From contig JAFGJH010000052.1 in assembly GCA_016929255.1 (NCBI GenBank), positions 1 through 49,238 of the forward strand: a stretch of 49,238 nucleotides of DNA, written 5' to 3'. The notes beneath the pieces are model-generated. The model saw only the letters and a program-made list of their open reading frames with translations, searched no databases and was not told where the DNA came from. A program made the translations under genes and the position numbers. Source of the DNA: Candidatus Woesearchaeota archaeon (GTDB taxonomy: Archaea > Nanobdellota > Nanobdellia > Woesearchaeales > UBA11576). Below are positions 41,697 through 49,238 of the stretch, piece after piece (position 1 is the first letter of the stretch; each line of letters starts with the position of its first letter).

Positions 41697-43556
41697 ATGA
41701 TTTTGTTGGGGGATTTCAGTTTGGTTGATGAAAAAAGAGGTGAAGATAAGCATATCAAGGCAGATTTCCTGTTCGAGGTATCTTGGGAAGTCTGCAACAA
41801 GGTCGGCGGCATCTACACAGTTCTCAAGAGCAAGATACCGCAGACAGTGAAGAAGTATGGTGAGAATTACTGCCTGGTGGGGCCTTACTTCCACTCCAAG
41901 GTGAAAGGCGAGTTTGAGGAGCTCATCATGCCTGATGAGTACAGGGAGGGGACAGAAGCGCTGAAGGCGATGGGCATCGTTCCCCACTATGGCAAGTGGC
42001 TTACAGAAGGGAGCCCGAACACTCTTCTTCTTGATTTCCAGCCGTTCTTCGCGAGGAAGGATGAGATAAAGCGCGGGCTGTGGGACCATTTCAGGATAGA
42101 CTCACTCAACGCCCCTTTCGAATTCGAAGAGCCTGTAGTGTGGGCCTGGGCGGTCGGAGTGGCTATCGAGAGCTTCTTCAGGCGCTACACTTCGCGGTGG
42201 AGGATTGCTGCAGTGTTCCACGAGTGGCTGGCCGGCGCTGGACTGCTTTATCTCAGGTCGCAGAAGAGCCCCATCGGCACGATCTTCGTGACGCACGCGA
42301 CTGTCCTCGGCAGGAGCCTGGCCAATGCAGGCGTCGACATATATCATAAGGAGAATGAGGATAACAGCCTTCTTGATACCATGGATTTCGACAGGGAGGC
42401 ATACACCCGCCAGGTCTCCTCGAAGCACCAGCTCGAGAAGGCATGCGCCCACAATGCTGATGTCTTCGCCACAGTGTCTGAGATAACAGGCATCGAGGCC
42501 GAGCACATATTGCAGAAGAAGCCGGACCTTCTGGTGCCGAACGGCCTGAACCTGGACAACTTCCCGACGATAGAGGAGAGCTCCATAAAGCACAGGGTGT
42601 TCAGGGACAAGATATACCACTTCCTGCTCTATTATTTCTTTCCATATTACCACATAGACATCGACAACACCCTGATATACTTCATAGCGAGCAGGTACGA
42701 GATGCATGATAAGGGCATCGATGTCTTCATAAAGGCCCTGGGAAAGCTGAACAAGGAGCTCAAGAAGGAGGACTCTGAGAAGAGCATCGTAGCGTTCTTC
42801 TGGGTCCCTACAGGCGTCAGAGGCATAAAGCCCGAGATCATCGAGAACAAGACATTCTTCAAGGATGTCGAGGACAGCCTTAAGGACAATGCAGAGCATG
42901 TGATGTGGCGCCTGCTGAGCACGTTCGTGGCGGGCAAGCCTATTGATAAGGATACCATATTTGACAAGGAGTTCCTTGATGACATCAAGAGGAAGGTGGT
43001 GAGGTTCAAGAGAAGCGAGACCAGCCCTCCTGTATGCACGCACGACCTTCAGGATCCTAATGATGCCATCATCCGCGAGTTCATGAAAGAAGGCCTCAAT
43101 AATGCCAAGGATGACAAGGTGAAGGTGATATTCTATCCGATATACCTGGCCGGCGCTGACGGCCTGCTTGACCTGGCCTATTATGAAGCGATCCAGGGTT
43201 CTCATCTCGGCATATTCCCTTCCTTCTATGAACCTTGGGGCTACACGCCTCTGGAGTCTGCAGCGCTGGGTGTCGTATCGATAACATCTGACCTGGCAGG
43301 TTTCGGGAGATACATCAAGCAGCACATGAGCGAGGAATGCCCGGGGATATGTATACTTGAGAGGATGGGCAGGACAGATGACAAGGTCGTGGATATGCTG
43401 AAAGAGAAGCTCCATGCATATTCGATGATGACCAAGAAAGAGCGCGTGAACAACAAGGTCGAGGCCAGGAAGCTGGCCAACAAGGGGGATTGGGATTTGC
43501 TTATCGACAATTATGTGGATGCGCAGAACCTGTGCATCGAGAGGCATTTTGGATAG
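41697..43556 (+). CDS. Glycogen synthase, GT3 family (copy 2)
   Basis: The 619-residue paralogue of the 16849 gene has FEVSWEVCNKVGGIYTVLKS near residue 26, VFHEWLAGAGLL, THATVLGRSLANAG, and FPSFYEPWGYTPLESAALG. Both active-site Glu positions of the C-terminal motif are kept. The start is uncertain: the ATG at 41697 has no ribosome binding site, while the in-frame TTG at 41721 follows GGGGGAT at good spacing and would still precede the domain. Two GT3 enzymes in one window suggests specialised roles, for instance chain initiation and elongation. Confidence 0.87.
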   Translation: MILLGDFSLVDEKRGEDKHIKADFLFEVSWEVCNKVGGIYTVLKSKIPQTVKKYGENYCLVGPYFHSKVKGEFEELIMPDEYREGTEALKAMGIVPHYGKWLTEGSPNTLLLDFQPFFARKDEIKRGLWDHFRIDSLNAPFEFEEPVVWAWAVGVAIESFFRRYTSRWRIAAVFHEWLAGAGLLYLRSQKSPIGTIFVTHATVLGRSLANAGVDIYHKENEDNSLLDTMDFDREAYTRQVSSKHQLEKACAHNADVFATVSEITGIEAEHILQKKPDLLVPNGLNLDNFPTIEESSIKHRVFRDKIYHFLLYYFFPYYHIDIDNTLIYFIASRYEMHDKGIDVFIKALGKLNKELKKEDSEKSIVAFFWVPTGVRGIKPEIIENKTFFKDVEDSLKDNAEHVMWRLLSTFVAGKPIDKDTIFDKEFLDDIKRKVVRFKRSETSPPVCTHDLQDPNDAIIREFMKEGLNNAKDDKVKVIFYPIYLAGADGLLDLAYYEAIQGSHLGIFPSFYEPWGYTPLESAALGVVSITSDLAGFGRYIKQHMSEECPGICILERMGRTDDKVVDMLKEKLHAYSMMTKKERVNNKVEARKLANKGDWDLLIDNYVDAQNLCIERHFG

Positions 43557-43564
43557 GAAGGTGC

Positions 43565-44539
43565 ATGAAGATGGAACTAAGAAAAGATTATATCCTTGAC
43601 AGGTGGGTCATAATCGCGACAGGCAGGGGTAAGAGGCCTGAGCAGTTCAGGACAGAAGATGAAATCTATGCCAATGACCAGGGGCCTGAGAAGTGCTTCT
43701 TCTGCCCGGGGCATGAGGACCTGACGCCTCCTGAGATAGGCAGGACAAAGGGAGACCATGGCAGCTGGAACATGCGGTGGTTCGCGAACAAGTTCGCTGC
43801 TGTCGACAAGAAAGGTGACCCGAAGATAAAGACAACTGACCGCTTCTTCACATATGCTGACGCTTACGGTGTCCATTCCGTCATCGTGGAGACTCCTGAG
43901 CACAGCAAACAGATGATTGACCTGAGCGAGGATGAGCTGATGGAGCTGCTCAGGGTGTATGCTAACCGCATTGCCGATAGGCTCAATGAGCCTGACATCA
44001 AGTACGTGGCGGTGTTCAAGAACGAGGGTCCGAAAGCGGGCACATCCATAGTGCATTCGCACAGCCAGCTGATATCGCTGAATATAGTCCCTCCTACGGT
44101 GAGGGAGAAGCTCGACGCTGTAAAGAAACACCCTTCCTGCCCTTACTGCGACATCATCAAAATCGAGAACAAGAGCCTGAGACATGTGCACGAGGATGAC
44201 ACGACAGTCACTTTCACCCCTTACGCGTCCAGGTTCAACTTTGAGGTGTGGATAGTCCCGAAGAGCCACTACAGGACGCTCATGGACTTCTCTGACGATG
44301 AGCTTTTCGACCTGGCCTCCGCGCTGAAGAGGGTGCTGAGGAAGCTCAAGGAGCTGAACGCAAACTTCAACATGGCGATATATTATGCTCCCAAGGGCGA
44401 GGACCTGCACTTCCACATCGAGATCCTGCCGCGCATAGCGACCTGGGCAGGGTTCGAGCTTGAGACCGGCATCATCATCAATGTCGTCAGCCCGGAAGAC
44501 GCGGCCAATTTTTATAGGGGCGAGCACAAACAAGGATAA
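43565..44539 (+). CDS. galT: GalT-like nucleotidyltransferase
   Basis: The 324-residue protein belongs to the GalT branch of the HIT superfamily. Zinc ligands are in CFFC (44-47), the active-site motif is VHSHSQ (163-168), a CPYC is at 192-195, and the C-terminal HFHIEILPR is conserved. Classical GalT has HPH; HSH is found in some GalT-like ADP-glucose phosphorylases, so it may interconvert glucose-1-phosphate and ADP- or UDP-glucose. Its place after a glycogen synthase gene supports that, and no other nucleotide-sugar pyrophosphorylase is in the window. GGAAGGTGC precedes the ATG. Confidence 0.88.
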   Translation: MKMELRKDYILDRWVIIATGRGKRPEQFRTEDEIYANDQGPEKCFFCPGHEDLTPPEIGRTKGDHGSWNMRWFANKFAAVDKKGDPKIKTTDRFFTYADAYGVHSVIVETPEHSKQMIDLSEDELMELLRVYANRIADRLNEPDIKYVAVFKNEGPKAGTSIVHSHSQLISLNIVPPTVREKLDAVKKHPSCPYCDIIKIENKSLRHVHEDDTTVTFTPYASRFNFEVWIVPKSHYRTLMDFSDDELFDLASALKRVLRKLKELNANFNMAIYYAPKGEDLHFHIEILPRIATWAGFELETGIIINVVSPEDAANFYRGEHKQG

Positions 44540-44590
44540 TAACAACAAATAATAAAAAGGCGTCCTGCGTCAGGCATCCAGGTGATGTTC

Positions 44591-45934
44591 ATGGCAGTTA
44601 ATGAGGGCATATTCAAGGCGTATGACATAAGAGGGGTGTATCCTGCAGAGCTTGACGAGGATACCGCTTATAGGATAGGCCGCGCTTTCGTGAGTTTCCT
44701 GAAATGCAGGGAGGTCATCGTAGGGCAGGACATGAGAAAGAGCTCATCCTCTCTTTTCAAGGCCCTTGCAGAGGGCATCACTGACCAGGGGGCTGATGTC
44801 ATCGACATAGGCTATGCAAGCACGCCCTTCTTCTATTTCGGGACAGCAAAGCACAAGGCAGGGATGATGGTCACCGCTTCCCATAACCCCGCAAAATACA
44901 ACGGTTTCAAGATGTGCCGTGATGGCACGGTCCCTATCGGCGGGGACAGCGGTATGCAGGAAATAAAAGAGCTGGCTGTGAGAGGTGTATTTGCTGAGCC
45001 TGAAGCCAAAGGGAGTGTGACAAAGAAGGATATTATGGGGGATTTCATCGCGCATAACCTCAATTTCCTTGACAAGGGCCTGAACAGGCATTTGAAGATA
45101 GTGGTGGACACAGGGAACGGGATGGGAGGTTACACTTTCCCTAAAGTCTTCGAAAAAATACCTGATGTAGAGGTCATTCCCCTTTTCTTTGATGTTGACA
45201 TGTCATTCCCGAACCATGAAGCCAACCCTCTGAAGGAAGAGAACATCGCCGACCTTAAGGGGATGGTCATCAAAGAGAATGCTGATTTCGGCGTCGGCAT
45301 AGACGGTGACTGCGACCGCTGCATGTTCGTGGACGAGAACGGTGAGCTGATCACTGCAGACATCATGACTGCGATTCTCGCAAAGGTGCTGCTGAAAGGC
45401 AGTCCGGGGGCCAAGATACTTTATGACCTGCGATCGAGCTGGGCGACAAAGGAAATAATCGGGGAGAGCGGCGGCGTCCCTGTGATGTGCCGTGTGGGGC
45501 ATGCTTTCATCAAGAAACAGATGCGGGAGGAAGACGCATTGTTTGCAGGCGAGCTTTCAGGACATCTCTATTTCAGGGATTCTTTCGTCACAGAGAGCTC
45601 TATAATATCGACGGTACTGGTGATCAACCTGCTGAGGGCGGAAGGCAAGAGGCTTTCAGAGATTGCCGGACCTCTCAAGAGGTATTTCGCCAGCGGCGAG
45701 ATAAACTCCGAGGTGGAGGACAAGGAAGGGAAGATGAAAGAACTCGAGGATATGTTCAGGGAGGAAGCGAAGGTCACTTCACATCTCGACGGCATAAAGC
45801 TCGAGTTCGACGACTGGTGGTTCAATGTCCGACCTTCCAACACAGAGCCGCTCCTCAGGCTCAACCTTGAGGCAAAGACGAAGAAGAGGATGGAAGAGAT
45901 GCGGGACAGGGTCCTAGCGGTGATAAGGTCATGA
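44591..45934 (+). CDS. Phosphoglucomutase/phosphomannomutase
   Basis: The 447-residue alpha-D-phosphohexomutase moves the phosphate between C6 and C1 of glucose or mannose. It has FKAYDIRGVYP at the start, the phosphoserine loop TASHNPAKYNG, the metal-binding DGDCDR, the GELSGH sugar-specificity loop, and the C-terminal RPSNTEPLLRLNLEA. Which sugar it prefers cannot be read. Context suggests glucose-6-phosphate to glucose-1-phosphate for glycogen synthesis. The ATG at 44591 follows AGGTGAT; its stop overlaps the next ATG. Confidence 0.93.
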   Translation: MAVNEGIFKAYDIRGVYPAELDEDTAYRIGRAFVSFLKCREVIVGQDMRKSSSSLFKALAEGITDQGADVIDIGYASTPFFYFGTAKHKAGMMVTASHNPAKYNGFKMCRDGTVPIGGDSGMQEIKELAVRGVFAEPEAKGSVTKKDIMGDFIAHNLNFLDKGLNRHLKIVVDTGNGMGGYTFPKVFEKIPDVEVIPLFFDVDMSFPNHEANPLKEENIADLKGMVIKENADFGVGIDGDCDRCMFVDENGELITADIMTAILAKVLLKGSPGAKILYDLRSSWATKEIIGESGGVPVMCRVGHAFIKKQMREEDALFAGELSGHLYFRDSFVTESSIISTVLVINLLRAEGKRLSEIAGPLKRYFASGEINSEVEDKEGKMKELEDMFREEAKVTSHLDGIKLEFDDWWFNVRPSNTEPLLRLNLEAKTKKRMEEMRDRVLAVIRS

Positions 45935-47757
45935 AGATAACCCACAAGCTTCCGAAGCAGAGCATCAGCAGGGATGTCGGAGGGAATCCCGTCTGCATAC
46001 TCTCCAACAGGGCCGGCGGCTTCCTTTTTCTTTCTGACCCTGTGATATCCAAGTACAACGGCCTCTTCGTGAACTATAACATGCAGATTTACAGGGTGCT
46101 GGAGAGCATCAGGCTCGCTGACAGCGATGTCCGGGAGCTGGAGAATGGGCTGGCGTACATCAAGAGAAAGCACGCCGGTAACTCAGAGAAGATAATATTT
46201 CCGCCTGGCGTAAACGGGTTATATTACTCTCTCGCGAAGAAAGCAAAGATAGTCCTGGACTTTGACTGCATGAGGATGCATGACCTGCGTTCTTTCGGCA
46301 GGCATTATCATGTCGACGCAGGAAAGGACCTCATAACAATGGGATTCACAAAGCGCAGTGACGGCAGGGACGACCCGACCGAGGACATCGGGGAGTTCGG
46401 TCTGTTCATCGTGATCCGGCCCAGGGGTTTCGTGCCTGAGAAGGACTATGATTTCGTCGACCAGTGGCTTGAGAGCCATTACAGCTTCGACCACAGCAGG
46501 AAGGACTCCCCTGCTGAAAGGTATTTCTACAGGCCGTTCGTCCTGGCTGCTAAGGAGCTGCTCATCGCTGTCGGCAGGACAAAGGATGAGGCTCTTGCAG
46601 AGCTCGGCAGGCTGAAGAAGGCAGGGCTGCCGCGAGCAGAGCATAAGAGCATCGACAGGAAGAAGGATGCTGAGGCTGCTGCCGCCTTCATCTGCGCGCA
46701 GGAGTCTCTTGAGTGCATGAAGACAGTGCATGAGGGCGTCACAAGGCTCTACGCAGGCTATCCCTGGTTCTTCCAGCTCTGGTCAAGGGACGAGAACATC
46801 TCCCTCGGCGCGCTCATAAGGACTGGACAGTTCGGGACAGTCAAGGATATACTGTTCAAGTATATATCTAACATCGGCAGGGACGGCAGGCTGCCCAACC
46901 ACATACCTTCACCGCATCTCGGCTCTGCCGACGGTGTCGGCTGGTTCTGGAAGAGGTTCAGTGATTTCATCAATGAACTCAGGGAGAAGGAGCTGCTGGA
47001 CAGGCACATTTCTGCTGCAGAGATGGGGAAGATAAAGGAGTCCCTTGCAGAGTCCATAAAGAGGGTCGAGAAGAGCTTCGGCTCAGAAGGCCTGGTGACA
47101 AACAAGGGCAAGGAGACCTGGATGGATACTGACTGCGGAGGGCAGGACCCGCGCGACGGCGCGAGGATTGAGGTACAGGCATTGCATCTCAACATGCTGC
47201 GCCTGATGCATGAGCTAAGCGGCGGGAAGGGATACAAGACACAGGAGGAGAAGATGAGGAAAGCGGTTCTTGAGAGGTTCTGGAACGGTTCTGTTCTGGC
47301 TGACGGCGCAGGCGATTTCGCTGTAAGGCCTAACATCTTCATCGCGTATTACGCCTATCCTGACCTCCTTTCCCGCCGTGAGTGGCAGACTGCCTTCGAC
47401 AGCTGCCTTGACAGGACCTGGCTCGACTGGGGCGGGCTCGCGTCCATCGACAGAGACCATCCTCTTTTCCGTCCTGACTACTCAGGCATGGACAACCTCA
47501 GCTATCACCGCGGCGACTCGTGGTACTGGCTCAACAACCTGGCTGCGCTCTGCATGTTCAGGAACAACGCAATACATTTCGAAGGGAAGATAAAGAAGGT
47601 CATCGAGGCGAGCTCTGAGGAGATATTGTGGCACGGAGCTGTCAGCCACCATGCAGAGCTCTCTTCTGCATCTCATCTCTCGTCATATGGCTGCCTTGCG
47701 CAGGCATGGTCCGCTTCGATGTTCATAGAGCTGATATCTGAGGTGTACTGCAAATGA
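45931..47757 (+). CDS. Glycogen debranching enzyme (amylo-1,6-glucosidase, GH133-like)
   Basis: The 608-residue protein has an N-terminal beta-rich domain (about 1-230, LSNRAGGFLFLSDPVISKYN) and an (alpha/alpha)6 barrel (about 240-605) with PWFFQLWSRDENISLGALI and ETWMDTDCGGQDPRDGARIE, the substrate-site motifs of the glycogen debranching C-terminal domain. It should remove the branch glucose as free glucose, which the downstream glucokinase can use. There is no signal peptide. Translation is coupled to the phosphohexomutase by an ATGA overlap. It is shorter than bacterial/eukaryotic bifunctional debranchers. Confidence 0.87.
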   Translation: MKITHKLPKQSISRDVGGNPVCILSNRAGGFLFLSDPVISKYNGLFVNYNMQIYRVLESIRLADSDVRELENGLAYIKRKHAGNSEKIIFPPGVNGLYYSLAKKAKIVLDFDCMRMHDLRSFGRHYHVDAGKDLITMGFTKRSDGRDDPTEDIGEFGLFIVIRPRGFVPEKDYDFVDQWLESHYSFDHSRKDSPAERYFYRPFVLAAKELLIAVGRTKDEALAELGRLKKAGLPRAEHKSIDRKKDAEAAAAFICAQESLECMKTVHEGVTRLYAGYPWFFQLWSRDENISLGALIRTGQFGTVKDILFKYISNIGRDGRLPNHIPSPHLGSADGVGWFWKRFSDFINELREKELLDRHISAAEMGKIKESLAESIKRVEKSFGSEGLVTNKGKETWMDTDCGGQDPRDGARIEVQALHLNMLRLMHELSGGKGYKTQEEKMRKAVLERFWNGSVLADGAGDFAVRPNIFIAYYAYPDLLSRREWQTAFDSCLDRTWLDWGGLASIDRDHPLFRPDYSGMDNLSYHRGDSWYWLNNLAALCMFRNNAIHFEGKIKKVIEASSEEILWHGAVSHHAELSSASHLSSYGCLAQAWSASMFIELISEVYCK

Positions 47758-47767
47758 GTATGTGTTT

Positions 47768-47985
47768 AGCGGATATTGGCCGCTGCCGCCGCTTTAGCGT
47801 CGGTCAGGATAAGGCGGTGGAAACCGGCCGCATCGCCGAAAATGCACATTAAGGCGCAAGCCTCCAGCAGTTTATGGTGCAGGGGTTTGCCGGCCAGCCG
47901 TATAGCAGCACGGCAGCTGCCAAACGGAAGCCGAACATTACGCAAATGATTTTAATGGGCGCCTAAGCAGGTGGCGTAAAAAAGG
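47768..47985 (+). ncRNA. E-family structured intergenic element, copy C
   Basis: This lies between the debranching enzyme and glucokinase genes. Block 1 is GCCGCCGCTTTAGCGTCGGTC (quoted as GCCGCCGCTTT and GCGTCGGTC), close to GCCACCGCTTTctGCGTGTCC of copy A. Block 2 is AAGGCGCAAGCCTCC (47851-47865), where AGGC/GCCT closes a GCAA tetraloop. Block 3 is AGCAGCACGGC (from 47904), 50 bases later, part of a GCCGT-ATAGCAGC-ACGGC hairpin. It could be the glk leader or an independent RNA. No ORF is seen. Confidence 0.5.
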
Positions 47986-47992
47986 GATCTAT

Positions 47993-49093
47993 ATGGAGCA
48001 TAAGCTGATAGAACTTAAGAATTTCACAAAATCGGATTATGATAGTTTTGTTCTCGGCGGTGACGTGAGCGCCACCAACACGAGCCTGTCGATTGCAGGC
48101 GTCAAGGGCAAAAGCATCGAGCCGCTCTTCATATTGAGGTTCAGGAGCCAAGAGACAAAGGGAATCAGCGAGGCGCTTAACGAGACGCTGAAGTTCGCTG
48201 CGGAAAAGCATGGCATAAATGTCTCAAAGGCCTGTCTCTCGCCTGCAGGGCTCATCAGCCCTGAGAGGGATTTCTGCAAGCTGACCAACATCCCCTGGTC
48301 CATCGACGTGAAGAAAGTGCTGGGCGAGACCATGCTCGGCTCGATTGCGCTTGTCAATGATTTTGAAGCGATAGGTTTCGGCATTCCTTTCCTCGACGAG
48401 AAAGACAAGGATGATCTTGTGGAACTTGCGCATCCCGGCAAGAGGATGCCAAAGCCAGTTCCAAAGGCTGTCAAGGGGATTGTCGGCGCAGGCACAGGCC
48501 TCGGCAAGGCACTGCTCTTCTATCATGAGGACAAGAAGTCCTATGCTCCAATCCCTTCTGAAGGAGGCCATGCAGACCTTCCGGTCGCTGACTCTTATGA
48601 GTACGAGCTCATGCAGTTCATCAAAGACAAGAGAGGTGGCGAAGCCCAGTGCGAATGGGAAGACATCCTCTCAGGCAGGGGAATAGTCTCGATATACGAA
48701 TTCATGCAGGAGATGGAGGAGTTCGACAGGAATGATGTGTCTGCTGAGATTGAAAAGGCAGATGACAAGGCAGCAGCCATCTCAAAGCACGCGAAGAAGG
48801 ATCCTGCCTGCAGGAAGGCGTTTAACATATTCGTCAGGTTCTATGCAAGGGCGCTGCGCAACATGACATTGGACATCATAGCCAGGGGAGGGATGTACAT
48901 AGCAGGAGGCATAGCTGCGAAGAACATGGATTTCTTTACTTCCGGAGAGCTGATGAAAGAGTTCGAGACTAACCATTCCATGCATGATGTCCTGAAGGAC
49001 ATACCCTTATTTGTCATAACGAACTATAATGTCAGCCTGTTCGGCACTGCGAACGTGGCTGCCAACTTCCCGGAGCTCGCAATAAAGAAGTAG
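47993..49093 (+). CDS. glk: Glucokinase
   Basis: The 366-residue protein belongs to the bacterial-type glucokinase family (not ROK, not the archaeal ADP-dependent enzyme). It has the phosphate loop LGGDVSATNTSLSI near residue 22, the glucose-binding LVNDFEAIGFG with the catalytic Asp, GAGTGLGKALL, PIPSEGGHADLP, and GGMYIAGGIAAKN. It phosphorylates free glucose with ATP. It follows the debranching enzyme, which releases glucose, so the two fit one pathway. The last residues, NYNVSLFGTANVAANF, are typical of the family end. Confidence 0.9.
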   Translation: MEHKLIELKNFTKSDYDSFVLGGDVSATNTSLSIAGVKGKSIEPLFILRFRSQETKGISEALNETLKFAAEKHGINVSKACLSPAGLISPERDFCKLTNIPWSIDVKKVLGETMLGSIALVNDFEAIGFGIPFLDEKDKDDLVELAHPGKRMPKPVPKAVKGIVGAGTGLGKALLFYHEDKKSYAPIPSEGGHADLPVADSYEYELMQFIKDKRGGEAQCEWEDILSGRGIVSIYEFMQEMEEFDRNDVSAEIEKADDKAAAISKHAKKDPACRKAFNIFVRFYARALRNMTLDIIARGGMYIAGGIAAKNMDFFTSGELMKEFETNHSMHDVLKDIPLFVITNYNVSLFGTANVAANFPELAIKK

Positions 49094-49104
49094 GCAGCGG
49101 CACA

Positions 49105-49238
49105 TACTTCTCGCATGGCTGCAGCCACTGCTCTTTGCGTGTCCTAATATAATTGAAGCAGAATGGTTGCACTTCAGCTATAGACCGCAGATACTGCGCA
49201 AGCACAGTCGGATGCACCATCTGATAGCAACCAACTGC
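49105..49238 (+). ncRNA. E-family structured intergenic element, copy D (cut by window end)
   Basis: This is the closest relative of copy A. GCGTGTCCT starts at 49137 and GCGCAAGC at 49196, the same 59-base distance as in copy A. Stem GGTTGC (49165-49170) with GCAACC (49227-49232) replaces GGCTGC/GCAGCC of copy A, a paired C-G to T-A change, with the same 56-base interior. A GCAG-ATA-CTGC hairpin aligns to GCGG-ATA-TTGC of copy A. Block 3 would fall at about 49245, beyond the window. Confidence 0.55.

Noticed and set aside
41731-41747. Strong GAGGTGA site inside the start of the second GT3 gene
   Set aside because: It matches the ribosome binding site of the first GT3 gene, but no ATG, GTG or TTG follows in frame, so the start must lie upstream (41697 or 41721).
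42102-43547. 481-residue minus-strand ORF opposite the second glycogen synthase
   Set aside because: The plus-strand frame has all GT3 motifs; the opposite frame has no recognisable domain and a shadow-like composition.

Overview
The window is archaeal. It encodes an Orc1/Cdc6 initiator, aIF5B, aEF1-beta with its zinc-ribbon partner, Trm1, PUA-domain RNA-binding proteins and Lrp-type regulators. Many genes have a TATA-like box 24-30 bases before the start codon, which suggests leaderless transcripts. Bacterial-style sugar enzymes (type I GAPDH, classical PGI, class II aldolase), a group 3b-like [NiFe] hydrogenase and many lineage-specific small proteins would fit a DPANN-type archaeon such as a woesearchaeote. 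That placement is inference; there is no rRNA in the window to test it.

Layout. Bases 1-352 hold a structured intergenic repeat (family R1). 353-16763 is mainly information processing and regulation: a long coiled-coil protein, Zn-ribbon/aEF1-beta, Orc1, Trm1, a winged-helix regulator, aIF5B, a lipoprotein, PUA proteins, a zinc-finger protein with a divergent RelA/SpoT-like domain, a DUF371-HAD fusion and a double Lrp regulator. 16849-25148 is a sugar operon: GT3 glycogen synthase, then gap, pgk, a PfkB-family kinase, fba, tpi and pgi. 25193-36653 is a redox island: hypA-hydBGDA, PEP synthase, a DMT transporter, hypC with a fused HypC-like protein, a maturation protease and a second large/small hydrogenase pair. 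36935-49093 is a glycogen island read on the plus strand: GT4 transferase, GH57 hydrolase, two related small proteins (DUF5752-like), a MinD/ParA ATPase, a second GT3 glycogen synthase, a GalT-like nucleotidyltransferase, phosphohexomutase, GH133-type debranching enzyme and glucokinase.

Together the genes describe a cell that stores glucose as glycogen, releases it through debranching enzyme and glucokinase, runs it through an Embden-Meyerhof route (lower steps after PGK are not in the window, but PEP synthase for the reverse direction is), and balances reductant with soluble NAD(P)-linked [NiFe] hydrogenase.

The least explained content is intergenic. Two unrelated families of repeated, apparently structured elements occur. 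R1 has two full copies and one partial copy, with compensatory changes in its stems. A second family (called E here) occurs four times, at about 10.4, 41.5, 47.8 and 49.1 kb. E copies share three sequence blocks at nearly constant spacing, including a small GNRA-type hairpin. Both families look like non-coding RNAs or RNA-like mobile repeats. I could not match either to a known family by eye. No tRNA, rRNA, CRISPR array or transposase gene was seen.
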